A stretch of 64,000 bases of DNA from Pseudomonas sp. Irchel s3b2 (GTDB lineage Bacteria > Pseudomonadota > Gammaproteobacteria > Pseudomonadales > Pseudomonadaceae): NCBI RefSeq assembly GCF_900187445.1, contig NZ_FYEB01000006.1, positions 124,001 to 188,000 on the forward strand. Direction: 5' to 3'. A program made the position numbers and the translations under genes. The notes under the pieces are model-generated. The model did not search any database and was not told the DNA's origin. It saw only the letters and a list, made by a program, of their open reading frames with translations. Shown here piece by piece: positions 1 to 8,408 of the stretch (position 1 is the first letter of the stretch; every line of letters starts with the position of its first letter).

Positions 1-123
1 TCCCGCCGATGGCGCCGGCTGCTGAGCGGCGATCGGGTCGTTACGCGGACGCAGTCCCAACGCAACAGCAATCACCAGCACGGCCAACGCACCTGCGCCG
101 GCCACTACCGTGCGTTTTTTCAC
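1..123 (-). CDS. N-terminal part of a membrane-anchored protein, cut by the window edge
   Basis: Only the first 41 codons are in the window. The start is a GTG at 121-123 that overlaps the TGA of the upstream YbjN-family gene by four bases (GTGA), so the two are probably translationally coupled. The protein begins with basic residues (KKR) followed by about 20 hydrophobic residues and then a polar Gln/Pro/Ala stretch, as in a signal anchor or signal peptide with the rest in the periplasm. In the P. aeruginosa region with the same gene order, the corresponding position holds a PpiC-type peptidyl-prolyl isomerase; that identity is inferred from gene order only, since no catalytic domain is visible here. 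Confidence 0.6.
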   Translation of the reverse strand, partial: MKKRTVVAGAGALAVLVIAVALGLRPRNDPIAAQQPAPSAG

Positions 124-599
124 AGGGCTGGCACCTCTTGCGCAGGGGCCTCGACGGTTTCAGCCTGGGCCTCCAATTGCGCAGCGTTCTGGCTGTATTC
201 ACGCAGGTAAACGATGAACTCCTGAAGCAAGCGATCCCACAGTTCAAGGTTGCCGCGCAGGTGATCGTCACTCACGCCGGCGGCGACCACCACGTCCATC
301 TCCATCACCAGAAACTCGCCCTGCACCGACAACCGGGCAAAGCGTCGCGATGCATTCCACAGTTCTGCCAGCCCGGCCGGCAACTCGCCCTGCACCCGCA
401 AGGCGCAGCTGAAGGTGAAGTCGACGTAGCTGCCCTGCTCGGCCGCCGGGTTGCCGAAACGCACCGCGTAGCCGATGCCCTGGCTTGCGCTGAGCAACTG
501 CACGATGCCGTTCTGTTCGGTTTGGTTGACCCGGTAACCGGCGGCTTGCAGCACGTCGGTAAGGGATTGTGGCGATACGTGGCTGATCAATTGAGTCAT
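120..599 (-). CDS. YbjN-domain protein
   Basis: A 159-residue soluble protein starting MTQLISHVSPQ. The fold looks like the YbjN family (related to type III secretion chaperone-like folds): an N-terminal helix, a beta-rich middle with Phe/Tyr-rich strands (YVDFTFSCALRV) and a C-terminal helix rich in Leu and Glu. The open frame extends upstream past 599, but the upstream part lies inside the coiled-coil gene and has shadow-like composition, so the ATG at 599 is chosen; the gap to the preceding gene is 20 bases. It is the penultimate visible gene of the pdtB-exbBD-tonB operon. YbjN proteins are often linked to chaperone or regulatory roles; its job here is unknown. No signal peptide is seen. 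Confidence 0.75.
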   Translation of the reverse strand: MTQLISHVSPQSLTDVLQAAGYRVNQTEQNGIVQLLSASQGIGYAVRFGNPAAEQGSYVDFTFSCALRVQGELPAGLAELWNASRRFARLSVQGEFLVMEMDVVVAAGVSDDHLRGNLELWDRLLQEFIVYLREYSQNAAQLEAQAETVEAPAQEVPAL

Positions 600-619
600 G
601 TGAAGTTCTTCCCTGTCAT

Positions 620-1249
620 TCAATGAGCGATCGCGGCCTGGGGCGCGTCGAATTGCGTCTTGTAGAGTTCGTCGCCAAAACCCTGGGCCAGTTCTTCGAA
701 CTTGACCCTGGCTGCGCCTGCGAACGGTTGGCGGATCTTCATCACTTCGGCGACGTCGATCTTTTCGTAGGCCGCGAGGATCTCCTTGGCCACGCCGTAC
801 ATCTGTTGATTCTTGACTGAACATTGCTGCATTTGTGTGTCACGTTCAGCCAATTGCGTCTCGAGCCGGGCGCGTTCGGCTTCTTTGCCCCGTGCCATCA
901 CCAACAGTTCTTCGTAAGCCTTCTTGAACTTGCCGACCTGCTCGCTGCTAGCCGCCGCTTGCGCCTGGGCCTGGCTTTGCAGGCTGTCGTGCTGGCCGGC
1001 CAGTTGTTCGGCCACGCCTTTGACCTTGGCCAATTCCGCCGTCAGTTGCTTGATTTGCGCCTGTGCAGCCTTGGCTTGACTCTCAGCCGCCACTTGCGCG
1101 GCGCTGGCCTGAGCTTGCTGGCTTTGCAGGGTTTGCAGCTGCTGGGTAGTGCTGCGCAGCTGGGTGCGCAGGCGCTCTTCCATGCCTTCGGCGCTCGCCC
1201 CCTGTGCGATCAATAACCCCAGCCCCAGCAGCAAAAATCGAGTGTTCAT
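620..1249 (-). CDS. Exported coiled-coil protein
   Basis: A 209-residue protein with a clear signal peptide (about residues 1-20, cleavage after GASA). Residues about 25-150 are one long Ala/Gln/Glu-rich coiled coil with heptad-like spacing, followed by a short C-terminal globular segment (IRQPFAGAARVKFEEL). A single Cys (QQCSV) lies near the end of the coiled coil. It lies 17 bases downstream of the porin gene and 20 bases upstream of the YbjN gene, in the same operon. I do not recognise a named family; a periplasmic spacer or scaffold for the TonB-ExbBD or porin components is an inference from its position and shape. Confidence 0.75.
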   Translation of the reverse strand: MNTRFLLLGLGLLIAQGASAEGMEERLRTQLRSTTQQLQTLQSQQAQASAAQVAAESQAKAAQAQIKQLTAELAKVKGVAEQLAGQHDSLQSQAQAQAAASSEQVGKFKKAYEELLVMARGKEAERARLETQLAERDTQMQQCSVKNQQMYGVAKEILAAYEKIDVAEVMKIRQPFAGAARVKFEELAQGFGDELYKTQFDAPQAAIAH

Positions 1250-1266
1250 AACCCTCTCCCTGCGCC

Positions 1267-2967
1267 TTAGAAGCGCGTGTTGATTTCAAGCTGCAAGACG
1301 TCGATGTCGAACGGCGCGCCGTACACCGCTTCGGAACTCAACCAGCGACCGGTGGCGGAGACGTTCTTGGCCAGGCCGTAATTGCCGCCAAGGAAGTAGC
1401 CCTTAGCATTGGTGCCCCCAAGGTGGAACGACGAGTCGTTGAAACCGTCCGGCAAGGCGTCCGGCTGGATGTATTTGTAGCCGGCGAAGAAATTCCAGTC
1501 GCCCTGCTTCTTCAAGTCCAGTGAGTTGCCGAGAGTGAACTGGACCATCCAGGCATTGGCACCGCTTTCCACCTCGCCATCGCTGTCGAGGTTGTTGACG
1601 ATTTGCCCGGCCGAGCGCTTGCGCATCTCGCCTTCGTCGTAGCCGAGGTTGTGCACATAATTGGCCTGGCTGCGCAGCTTGAAGTCTTCCGGCAGGTCGG
1701 TGTCCCACACCAGGTTGAGGTCCAGCAGGTTGAACTCCGAGGCCAGGCCGACGAATTGCGGTTGCGGCGTGGTGGACGGGTTGAGCGGGTTCGGCGTGAT
1801 GTCGCGCAGCAGGAACACGCTGTTGCCCTTTTGCATGAACGCCGAGCGGCTGCCGTCGGTGTCGCAACCCGGTGCGCCGGCCCAGGGCTCGCAAGGACTG
1901 GAGCGCTGGCCTTCGATGTCGTCGAAACGGTAATAGGCCAACGCGCCTTTCAAGCGGTTGTTGCTGTTGATCGCCCAGTTGGCGCCGATCTGCGCGCCGT
2001 ACAGCCACTTGTTGTCGCTCTCTTCCTTGTCGAAACCGTTGCTGCTGCTGGTGTCGTTGGTGTACTCCACCGGGAACGCACCGACGGTGCCGAACAAGCC
2101 CCAATCGCGGTTGAGCTTGTGGTCGAAAATCGCCGCCACGCCGTCGAAATTCAGGTCGGTGGAATAGAGCATGTCGGTGGAGAAGAATGGATTGGCGATC
2201 CGCCCGCCAGTCAACGTCAACTGATCGGACGGTTTCCAGGTCAGGTAACCCTGATCGAGCCAGATGTCTTTTTTGCCGAAACCGCCGCCGAGGGTCTGGG
2301 TGGTGGACACCGGGTTGTTGTCCGAACCGGTGCCTATGCGGATGCCGGCGGTCCATTCGGGCGAGATCACCGCTTTCATGCCCAGCCGCGCCCGCAGGCG
2401 GAACAGGTTTTCTCGGTCTTCGCGGGTGTTGAGCAACGGCGGCAGATTGGTGCTGCTGTTGGGATTCACGTCGTACGGGCCGTTGTTGTTGAGCTTGGCG
2501 AAGTCGACGATTTCGTTACTGTTGGTGCCCGAGTAGTAGCGCGACTCGTCTCGCAGGCGAATGTCGCCGTCGAAGCTGATGCGCGAGACCCACTCAGGGA
2601 AAGTGTTGGGCTGGGCCCAGTTTTCCTGTTTGGCGGTGGCCATGACTTCGGCCTTGACCTGGTCGCGGATCTGATCGCGCACCGCGGCCGGTACATACTG
2701 CACCCGCACATCGCCGGGCGCAGCCGCCGGGCCGGCAGAGACAGCAGCGACCGCAGTGCTGGCCTGACGCGCTTGCACCGCTTCTTTTTCCGCCTGAGCG
2801 ATCAGCCCATCGGCCTGTTCCTGCTTCAATACACCCTGTTGCACCAGCAAGCGGATCAGATTGATCGTGGCGTTTTCCGAGGGCGCAGGGGCTGCCGCTG
2901 CGTGCCCGACCAGGGTCGCAATGACCATGCCGACCGCCAGGGACAATCGATTCACGTTGGAAATCAT
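1267..2967 (-). CDS. Putative outer-membrane porin (Porin_5 type)
   Basis: A 566-residue outer-membrane protein. It has a signal peptide (about 1-27, ending in HAAAA), a short Gln/Ala/Glu-rich helical segment (about 30-75) typical of oligomerising N-termini of this porin group, and then a long barrel of alternating amphipathic strands rich in Tyr, Trp, Asp and Asn, ending in the terminal aromatic signature (LEINTRF, final Phe). I chose the ATG at 2965-2967, ten bases after GGAG, over an in-frame GTG six bases upstream, which would be only four bases from it. The gene lies between the TonB-like gene and the coiled-coil gene. It could be the outer-membrane partner served by the local TonB-ExbBD complex, but no TonB box or plug domain is seen, so a passive porin for phosphate-related or other anions is equally possible. 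Confidence 0.8.
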   Translation of the reverse strand: MISNVNRLSLAVGMVIATLVGHAAAAPAPSENATINLIRLLVQQGVLKQEQADGLIAQAEKEAVQARQASTAVAAVSAGPAAAPGDVRVQYVPAAVRDQIRDQVKAEVMATAKQENWAQPNTFPEWVSRISFDGDIRLRDESRYYSGTNSNEIVDFAKLNNNGPYDVNPNSSTNLPPLLNTREDRENLFRLRARLGMKAVISPEWTAGIRIGTGSDNNPVSTTQTLGGGFGKKDIWLDQGYLTWKPSDQLTLTGGRIANPFFSTDMLYSTDLNFDGVAAIFDHKLNRDWGLFGTVGAFPVEYTNDTSSSNGFDKEESDNKWLYGAQIGANWAINSNNRLKGALAYYRFDDIEGQRSSPCEPWAGAPGCDTDGSRSAFMQKGNSVFLLRDITPNPLNPSTTPQPQFVGLASEFNLLDLNLVWDTDLPEDFKLRSQANYVHNLGYDEGEMRKRSAGQIVNNLDSDGEVESGANAWMVQFTLGNSLDLKKQGDWNFFAGYKYIQPDALPDGFNDSSFHLGGTNAKGYFLGGNYGLAKNVSATGRWLSSEAVYGAPFDIDVLQLEINTRF

Positions 2968-3007
2968 CTGCACACAACTCCTTTTGGCAAAACCTGAAAA
3001 TGTTCGG

Positions 3008-3712
3008 TTAACCCGGACGCCGCCCTTGCAGGGACAGGCGCACAGGCAAGGTCATGGAGGCCGGTGGCCGTTCGGTTAAATGCGGCGCGCCGCGCAACGC
3101 CGCGAGCACCTGGGCGTCGACTTCCGGGTTGCCGCTGGACTTCACCAACTCAACCCGGGTGATCTCGCCCACGCTGCTCAGCCAGACCTCGGTCTGCAGC
3201 GAAAAAGCCAGGTTGCGCAGGTCCGGGTTTTCCCGCAGCAAGCGCTGAAAGGTGAACGCCAAAAACTGGCTGTACGTGCCATTGCCCAGACGCCCGCCTC
3301 CGGCACCGGCCATGCCGCCGCCCTTGCCGGCGCCGACGTTGAAGGCGTCGTTGCCGGACTGGGCGTCGCCGTCCATTTGCATCGGGTTGGCCAGGTCATC
3401 GGCGGGCGATGGCGGCGCTTCCTCCTCGGGCTTGACCTCCTCCGGTTCCGGGGTCGGTTCGGGCTCGACCATTTTTTCTTCCACGGGGGTTTCCGGCTCC
3501 GGCGGTTTTTCCGGCGGCGGAGGTGGCGGTGGTGGCAACGGAATAATCGTCGGCACCTTCGGCGCTTCGCGGCGGATGCCACTCATGTCGTTGGCCCACT
3601 GCCAGATAAACCACACGGCCACAGCGCCCAGCAGCAGACCGGTGCCCCACTTCACAAAGCGCAGGGGCGACGGTTTTACCGGCATTGGTTTAAAGGGTTG
3701 TTGTGCGGTCAT
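3008..3712 (-). CDS. TonB-family energy transducer
   Basis: A 234-residue protein with TonB layout: a short cytoplasmic N-terminus, one membrane anchor (about residues 20-40, WGTGLLLGAVAVWFIWQW), a Pro-rich and Glu/Pro-rich periplasmic spacer (about 55-115, including a run of eight prolines), a Gly-rich linker (GAGKGGGMAGAGGG), and a C-terminal TonB-like domain (about 140-230) with the usual pattern of a hydrophobic strand followed by ITRVELVKSSGNPEVD and ALRG. It starts two bases after the exbD stop. A dedicated TonB in an operon with a TpsB transporter and a porin suggests energy delivery to an outer-membrane partner of this operon. In P. aeruginosa the gene at this position is also TonB-like. 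Confidence 0.88.
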   Translation of the reverse strand: MTAQQPFKPMPVKPSPLRFVKWGTGLLLGAVAVWFIWQWANDMSGIRREAPKVPTIIPLPPPPPPPPEKPPEPETPVEEKMVEPEPTPEPEEVKPEEEAPPSPADDLANPMQMDGDAQSGNDAFNVGAGKGGGMAGAGGGRLGNGTYSQFLAFTFQRLLRENPDLRNLAFSLQTEVWLSSVGEITRVELVKSSGNPEVDAQVLAALRGAPHLTERPPASMTLPVRLSLQGRRPG

Positions 3713-3714
3713 GG

Positions 3715-4140
3715 TCAGCCCTGGGTCGGTTTGCCGGTGACGAGACCGACCTGGGACAGTTCAAGCCGGCGCAACAGGTCCAGTACCTCGATGACTTTCT
3801 GGTACTGCACCGTGGCGTCGCCGCGCACGATCACCGGGAAGTCAGGGTTCTGCGCCTTCTCGATGCGCAAGCGGTCTTCGAGCTCCGCCAGGGTCACCGG
3901 GTAGGCATCGAGAAACACCTGGCCGCCATCGTTGACCGAGATCGCCTTGGTCTTGGCTTCGGACAGCGACACCGAGGCACTGGCCTTGGGCAGGTTGATC
4001 TGGATGCCGGAAACCTGGGCGGTGGCGGTGAGGATGAACATCACCAGCACCACCATCAGCACGTCCACCAAGGGCGTGATGTTGATGCTGTCTACCGCGG
4101 CATCATCGTCATCGTCGTGGGAGGTATTGACGCTAGCCAT
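3715..4140 (-). CDS. exbD: ExbD/TolR-family proton-channel subunit
   Basis: A 141-residue ExbD: an acidic Asp-rich N-terminus (SHDDDDDAAVD), one membrane helix (about 23-42) containing the conserved proton-path Asp in the context PLVDVLMVVLVMF, and a periplasmic domain ending in RLELSQVGLVT. It pairs with the ExbB-like protein encoded 11 bases upstream and the TonB-like protein encoded 2 bases downstream, forming a full proton-motive-force transducing set. It corresponds to exbD2 of the P. aeruginosa pdt operon. Its energising role follows from the family; its specific client is not known. Confidence 0.92.
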   Translation of the reverse strand: MASVNTSHDDDDDAAVDSINITPLVDVLMVVLVMFILTATAQVSGIQINLPKASASVSLSEAKTKAISVNDGGQVFLDAYPVTLAELEDRLRIEKAQNPDFPVIVRGDATVQYQKVIEVLDLLRRLELSQVGLVTGKPTQG

Positions 4141-4151
4141 GTCAGTGCTCC

Positions 4152-5960
4152 TCAGGCCGGTACGGAGGCGTGGGTGTGATTGCCGCGGCGATGGGCCGAT
4201 TCACTGGACTGGCTTTCGCCGTGCATCTCCGCCAGGCGCGTGATGAACTCATCGACGAATACCCGCATGTCGGCGCTGACTTCCTTGTTGCGGGTGATCA
4301 GCCGGTTGTAGCCAAACAGCGCCGGGATCGCGACGAACAGGCCCATGGCGGTGGCCAGCAACGCGGCGGCCATGCCCGGGGCAATGGCGTTGATGTTGAC
4401 GTCACCGGCCATGGCCGTGCCGAGGAACACCACCATGATCCCCAACACCGTGCCGAGCAGGCCGATGTACGGGCCGCCGGCAATGGCGTTGGACAAGGTC
4501 GAGAGTTTTGAACTGAGTGCCTGATTCTCGCGGGTGCGCACGCCGTCCATGGAGCAGCGAATCGCTTCGATGGTCGCGGCCGAGACCGATGAGGTGTCGG
4601 CGCCCTGCTCGCGGCGGGTACGGATTTCCTTCACCGCCACTTGATACAAACGCCACAGGGATGAGTGCTGCAAACGCTGGGCGAGGTCTTGATCGTCGGC
4701 GAACATCTCCAAGCGCGTACCGACCTTGGCGAACTGCTCACGGAATGCTTCGTTGGCGGCGCTGAGGCGGCTGACCATGCGGTTCTTGCGGATCATGATG
4801 ACCCACGACTGGAACATCATCAGCACTAGCACCGCGATGATCACCCAGGCATCCACCGGCACGGCGTTGAGCAGAAAACCCAGGCTGCCGAAGCCGTAAC
4901 CCGATTGTTCTTCATCGACGCCGTAAGCCACCAGTTTCGACTCGGCTCCCTGGGAATTGGCGTCTGCCAGCAACTGCGCGGCAGGCCGGGCGACCTTGGA
5001 CAAACGCAACTCATCGATGGCGCCGGTGAAGGGCTGATACGTGCCTGCGGTTTCGCTCGGCAGATCGGCACCGATGGCCATGACTGAATTGAACGCCGGC
5101 ATCGCGACTGCAAGGCTCGCGGTTTCACGGCCGTTGACATACAGCGAGACCTTGCTGCCCTCGGCCGTCAGCGCCAGGTGCTGCCATTGACCGGGGTTCA
5201 ACGGTTGAGTGGACACGGCGCGCTGGCCGTCGATTTCCACGAACGGCATGCCCTGGTTCAGACCCAGCAAGAGGTTATTGGCCCCTTCCCGTCTTGCCAA
5301 AACCACTTGTTCGCCATTGGCCTGATCCAGACGCAACCAGGCACTGAAGGTGAACGCGCTGCCGGCGTTGTGTTGCAGCGATGGACTGCCTGGCAACAGC
5401 AACGGCTGGCCACTGAATTGCAACGCCCGCCCCATCACGCCGTCGATGCTCGCGCCGGTAGCGCTTTGCGCGGTGTTGCCGTAGGCAGTGGTGTCCTTGG
5501 GCGGTGTGCCGTTGGCGCCGTCGAAGTGATAGAGCGCAGTGAAGTTCGTGTCGAAGGTCAGTTGACCGTTGCCGGTGGCCGGGGCTTTCTGGTTGCCGTA
5601 ATACATCCAGAAGTCTTGCCGCTGGCCGCCCGTAATAACAGGCACATCGACCCAGATCAGCGCCATGCCCATCAGCGGATCGAAGCTTTCGATCTGGTGG
5701 TTGAACACGGTCTTGTCATCGGCGGCGACAAAGCGCAGGTCCGAACCGTCCTCCTTGACCCCATCGAAGGTGAAGTTGCCGGTGTGCAGGCGCACCAGCA
5801 GCGCCGTGCGCCCCAGCGTCTCGTTGATCGCCGCGCCCTGGGGCGTGGTGTCCACCGAAATCTGTTTGCGGTAATGCCAGTCGTCCTGCCACCAGGCCTG
5901 GGCGGTGGCCGGGAGCACGAAGCCCAGGCAGATCAGGAAAGCGATGAATATGCGCTGCAT
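4152..5960 (-). CDS. exbB: ExbB/TolQ-family protein with periplasmic DUF2341 and LamG-like lectin-fold region
   Basis: A 602-residue fusion. Residues 1-22 are a signal peptide (ending TAQA). About 22-130 looks like DUF2341 (WWQDDWHYRKQISVDTT, ALIWVDVP, QDFWMYYGNQ). About 140-340 is a LamG/concanavalin-like jelly roll (FSAWLRL, GQWQHLALTAEGSKVSLYVNG, GAIDELRLS). One membrane helix follows (about 370-390), then a MotA/TolQ/ExbB domain (about 400-580) with two more membrane segments (GPYIGLLGTVLGIMVVFL and IAPGMAAALLATAMGLFVAI) holding the usual Gly/Thr/Pro residues. Normal ExbB proteins are about 230-250 residues, so about 350 residues are a periplasmic addition. It starts 19 bases after pdtB. 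The lectin-like part may bind glycan, peptidoglycan or the exoprotein; that is inference. Confidence 0.9.
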   Translation of the reverse strand: MQRIFIAFLICLGFVLPATAQAWWQDDWHYRKQISVDTTPQGAAINETLGRTALLVRLHTGNFTFDGVKEDGSDLRFVAADDKTVFNHQIESFDPLMGMALIWVDVPVITGGQRQDFWMYYGNQKAPATGNGQLTFDTNFTALYHFDGANGTPPKDTTAYGNTAQSATGASIDGVMGRALQFSGQPLLLPGSPSLQHNAGSAFTFSAWLRLDQANGEQVVLARREGANNLLLGLNQGMPFVEIDGQRAVSTQPLNPGQWQHLALTAEGSKVSLYVNGRETASLAVAMPAFNSVMAIGADLPSETAGTYQPFTGAIDELRLSKVARPAAQLLADANSQGAESKLVAYGVDEEQSGYGFGSLGFLLNAVPVDAWVIIAVLVLMMFQSWVIMIRKNRMVSRLSAANEAFREQFAKVGTRLEMFADDQDLAQRLQHSSLWRLYQVAVKEIRTRREQGADTSSVSAATIEAIRCSMDGVRTRENQALSSKLSTLSNAIAGGPYIGLLGTVLGIMVVFLGTAMAGDVNINAIAPGMAAALLATAMGLFVAIPALFGYNRLITRNKEVSADMRVFVDEFITRLAEMHGESQSSESAHRRGNHTHASVPA

Positions 5961-5979
5961 GAAAAATTACTCCGTAGGT

Positions 5980-7575
5980 TCAGAACGTCGCTTGCAGGTT
6001 GAAGTGCAGGCGCGATTCCTGTTTCGAGGTGTTCGGCCCTTCGAGCAGCGGGTAGCCCCAATCCACGCTGCCGGACAGCCATTTGCTCAAGCTCGCGCGG
6101 GTGCCCAGGCCGACACTGGCCAGGGCGTAATCGGCGTCCTGATCGGGGAGCTCGTCACGCAGGTACAGCTGGGCGCCTTCGGCAAAGGCGTAGAAGCGCC
6201 ACTCCTGAACGTAAGTGCCCAGGTACTTGGCGAGGGACGGCGTGCGCAGCTCCTGGGACAACAGGTAACCGTCATCACCGGTGCGCTCGGCGGCCAGATA
6301 ACCGCGCACCGAAGTCGCGCCACCGGCAGAGAATTGTTCGTTGGAAACCAACGGCCCGGATGCCAGCTGGAACGCGGCTTTGGTTGCGGTCTGCCAGTCA
6401 TTGCCGAAGGTGAAGGTGTAGTTGGTGTCGCCCTTGAGCACGGCGAAACTGGGGCTTGCGCGGTAGCGTTTGTAGTCGAAGTCTTCGTCGGAACTGCCAT
6501 AACCGAACAGGCTGCGAGTGCCGGCCACCAGACTCAGGCCAAGGCCCAATTGGGAGTTTTCGGTGTAGCGAAAGCCGTTGTAGGCGAAGGTGAACGGTGC
6601 GTACTGCAGCGGCACGTTGTCGCTCTCGCCGGCCAGGGTCAGGCGCTCGTCGAAGTCCTTGAAGTCGATCCCGGCCGAGAACGAGTTGGACCAGTTGCCG
6701 CTGGACGGCAGCGTGTAGATCGCCGAGATCCCGTAGGAATGGCCCTTGCCCAACACGTTGCTGCCACCAATGGTCGCGACGTTGCTATCGGATTGATAAC
6801 CGGACAGTTGCAGGCTCCAACGCTCGTTCAACGGCGCGGTGTAGGAACCGGACCAGACCTTGGCGTTGTCGGTGTCTTGGGGGGCGGTGAAATAGGTCAG
6901 CGAGATGCTGTGACCCAGTTGCCAGAGGTTGTTGTAACCCAGGCTGGTGACCGCGCGAAGTTTCTCGGTGTCGGCGCTGTAATCGTTGTTCAGCCCGACG
7001 CTGGCCTGCCACGGGTTCTGGTCCTCGACCTGCAAGTCCACATCCATGGTGCCGGGGCGCTGACCTTCACGCACCAGCGGCATCACCTGTCGGCCCGGGG
7101 TTTTGTTGAGTTGTGCCAGCTCGCCCTGGACCTTGCTGAAGTCCGGTACTTCGCCTTCCTTCAGAGCCGGCACGTCTTCGCGGATGTCCACGGGCGAATA
7201 GTGTTTGGCGCCGACCACCCGCACCCGGCCGACTTTGGTTTCGCTGACCTGCAAATAGACAATACCGTCCTCGACTTTCTGCTCCGGCAACTCGACGAAC
7301 ACCGACTGATAACCACGGGCCTGATAAGCCTTCTGCAAGGCTTCGCGGGCGCCTTCGATATCGTTCAGAGTCTTTTGCGGGCCGAGGAACGGGTACACCG
7401 CTTCTTCGATCGCCCGGGCATCGAGCACGGTGTTACCGCGCACGAAGTATTCGTTCACATCGACCAACTTTGTCGGCGCCGCGGTTGCCGCGTCTTCGGC
7501 GAATACCGGCTGCGCGCCGGCCGCCACCAGCAGCCAGCCCCACAGCGCCAGCCGTGACTTGAAAAGATGCTCCAC
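5980..7575 (-). CDS. pdtB: Two-partner-secretion outer-membrane transporter (TpsB/FhaC family)
   Basis: A TpsB protein of 531 residues. With the GTG at 7573-7575 it begins with a normal signal peptide (VEHLFKSRLALWGWLLVAAG, cleavage after VFA). An in-frame TTG at 7632 overlapping the previous stop would add 19 residues; it lacks a good ribosome site, so GTG is preferred. About residues 35-180 form two POTRA domains (FVRGNTVLDARAIEEAVYPF; VGRVRVVGAKHYSP). The rest is a 16-strand-type barrel with the conserved VRGY motif of the L6 loop (GGATSVRGYLAAERTGDDG) and a terminal aromatic strand (LHFNLQATF). It should recognise the TPS domain of PdtA and pass it across the outer membrane. It is separated from pdtA by the phdA-like and DUF6124 genes, as in the P. 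aeruginosa pdt locus apart from the DUF6124 gene. Confidence 0.92.
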   Translation of the reverse strand: MEHLFKSRLALWGWLLVAAGAQPVFAEDAATAAPTKLVDVNEYFVRGNTVLDARAIEEAVYPFLGPQKTLNDIEGAREALQKAYQARGYQSVFVELPEQKVEDGIVYLQVSETKVGRVRVVGAKHYSPVDIREDVPALKEGEVPDFSKVQGELAQLNKTPGRQVMPLVREGQRPGTMDVDLQVEDQNPWQASVGLNNDYSADTEKLRAVTSLGYNNLWQLGHSISLTYFTAPQDTDNAKVWSGSYTAPLNERWSLQLSGYQSDSNVATIGGSNVLGKGHSYGISAIYTLPSSGNWSNSFSAGIDFKDFDERLTLAGESDNVPLQYAPFTFAYNGFRYTENSQLGLGLSLVAGTRSLFGYGSSDEDFDYKRYRASPSFAVLKGDTNYTFTFGNDWQTATKAAFQLASGPLVSNEQFSAGGATSVRGYLAAERTGDDGYLLSQELRTPSLAKYLGTYVQEWRFYAFAEGAQLYLRDELPDQDADYALASVGLGTRASLSKWLSGSVDWGYPLLEGPNTSKQESRLHFNLQATF

Positions 7576-7628
7576 ACCACCCCCTGAATTCGAAATGACC
7601 GTCGCTGTTTGCCCAGCGTTCGGCCCAC

Positions 7629-8240
7629 TCAATTGCTTGTTGTCGACGTCGCGGCGTGTTTGCCCAGCCAGGTGTGCAGCAGCGCGAAGTTCAAGGAGAA
7701 CTCGGGCATTTGCAGTAAGGCACCGCAGAACACTTCGCCAATGATTTTCTGGATCAGCTGCACCGCCCGCGGGTTGTTCAGCAGCGTGGCGATGTCGCGG
7801 CTCAATACGTTGAAGCCCCAGACCTTCTGGTTCAGGTCCAGGCCGACGAACCAGCGGAACAGCAGGTTGTAATTGAGCTGTTCATAGAGTTGCTGCTCGC
7901 TGGGCACCGAATAGAGCAACTGCAGCAGCAGAATGTGCATGACCGTTTGCGGGGCGATGAGCATGCCGGGCTCGGCATTGAGGCCGTGCAGGATGTCGCG
8001 GTGAGCTTCGAGCAGTTCATCGATTTGCGGGCGCAGCAGCACCAGTGAATGGCCCGGCGGGATGTAGCTGGTCACTTCTTTCAAGGCGCCCTGCCAGTCG
8101 TCCTGGGAGACGATCCAAACCCACGGCGCGCCGTAGCGATAGACCGAAACCGGCTTCTTGCGCGCGGCTTCGACGATCTTCGACAGGCGTTGATCGAGTT
8201 CTTGCATGCCCACTTTCGAGTAGCGTTCCATAGTCCCCAT
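7629..8240 (-). CDS. phdA: PhdA-like protein: Phd/YefM-type N-terminus joined to an IS5-type transposase N-terminal domain
   Basis: A 203-residue protein starting MGTMERYSKVG. Residues about 5-55 resemble a Phd/YefM antitoxin fold (QRLSKIVEAARKKPVSVYRY, then GAPWVWIVSQDDWQ, the strand-hairpin-helix pattern ending in D/E-W). Residues about 115-170 match the DUF772 domain at the start of IS5-family transposases (LLYSVPSEQQLYEQLNYNLL, FRWFVGLDLNQKVWG). No catalytic DDE part follows and no terminal inverted repeats flank the gene, so this is not an insertion sequence but a retained single gene. The frame is open further upstream to 8297 without support. P. aeruginosa has a gene of this kind (PhdA, prevent-host-death-like, linked to biofilm lysis and eDNA release) at the same place, next to pdtB. 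It probably acts as a DNA-binding or regulatory protein. Confidence 0.8.
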   Translation of the reverse strand: MGTMERYSKVGMQELDQRLSKIVEAARKKPVSVYRYGAPWVWIVSQDDWQGALKEVTSYIPPGHSLVLLRPQIDELLEAHRDILHGLNAEPGMLIAPQTVMHILLLQLLYSVPSEQQLYEQLNYNLLFRWFVGLDLNQKVWGFNVLSRDIATLLNNPRAVQLIQKIIGEVFCGALLQMPEFSLNFALLHTWLGKHAATSTTSN

Positions 8241-8408
8241 TGCCTCACTCCCGGCTTCCCGCCCTCGGCTGGAAAAGTGGCCTTGCGGCCCCCTCAAGCG
8301 CGTTACATAGGCATGACCGGAATGGCGATGAGCTACCGAACTTTTGTCATAAAAGCTTCATTACAGGAGGTGGGAATTGCGCGGAATGTTCTGTGTACAC
8401 CAATAAAG

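Noticed and set aside
7629..8240. An insertion sequence at the phdA-like gene
   Set aside because: The transposase-like region is only the N-terminal domain, with no catalytic part, no terminal inverted repeats and no target duplication; it is fused to a different N-terminal domain and keeps its operon position.
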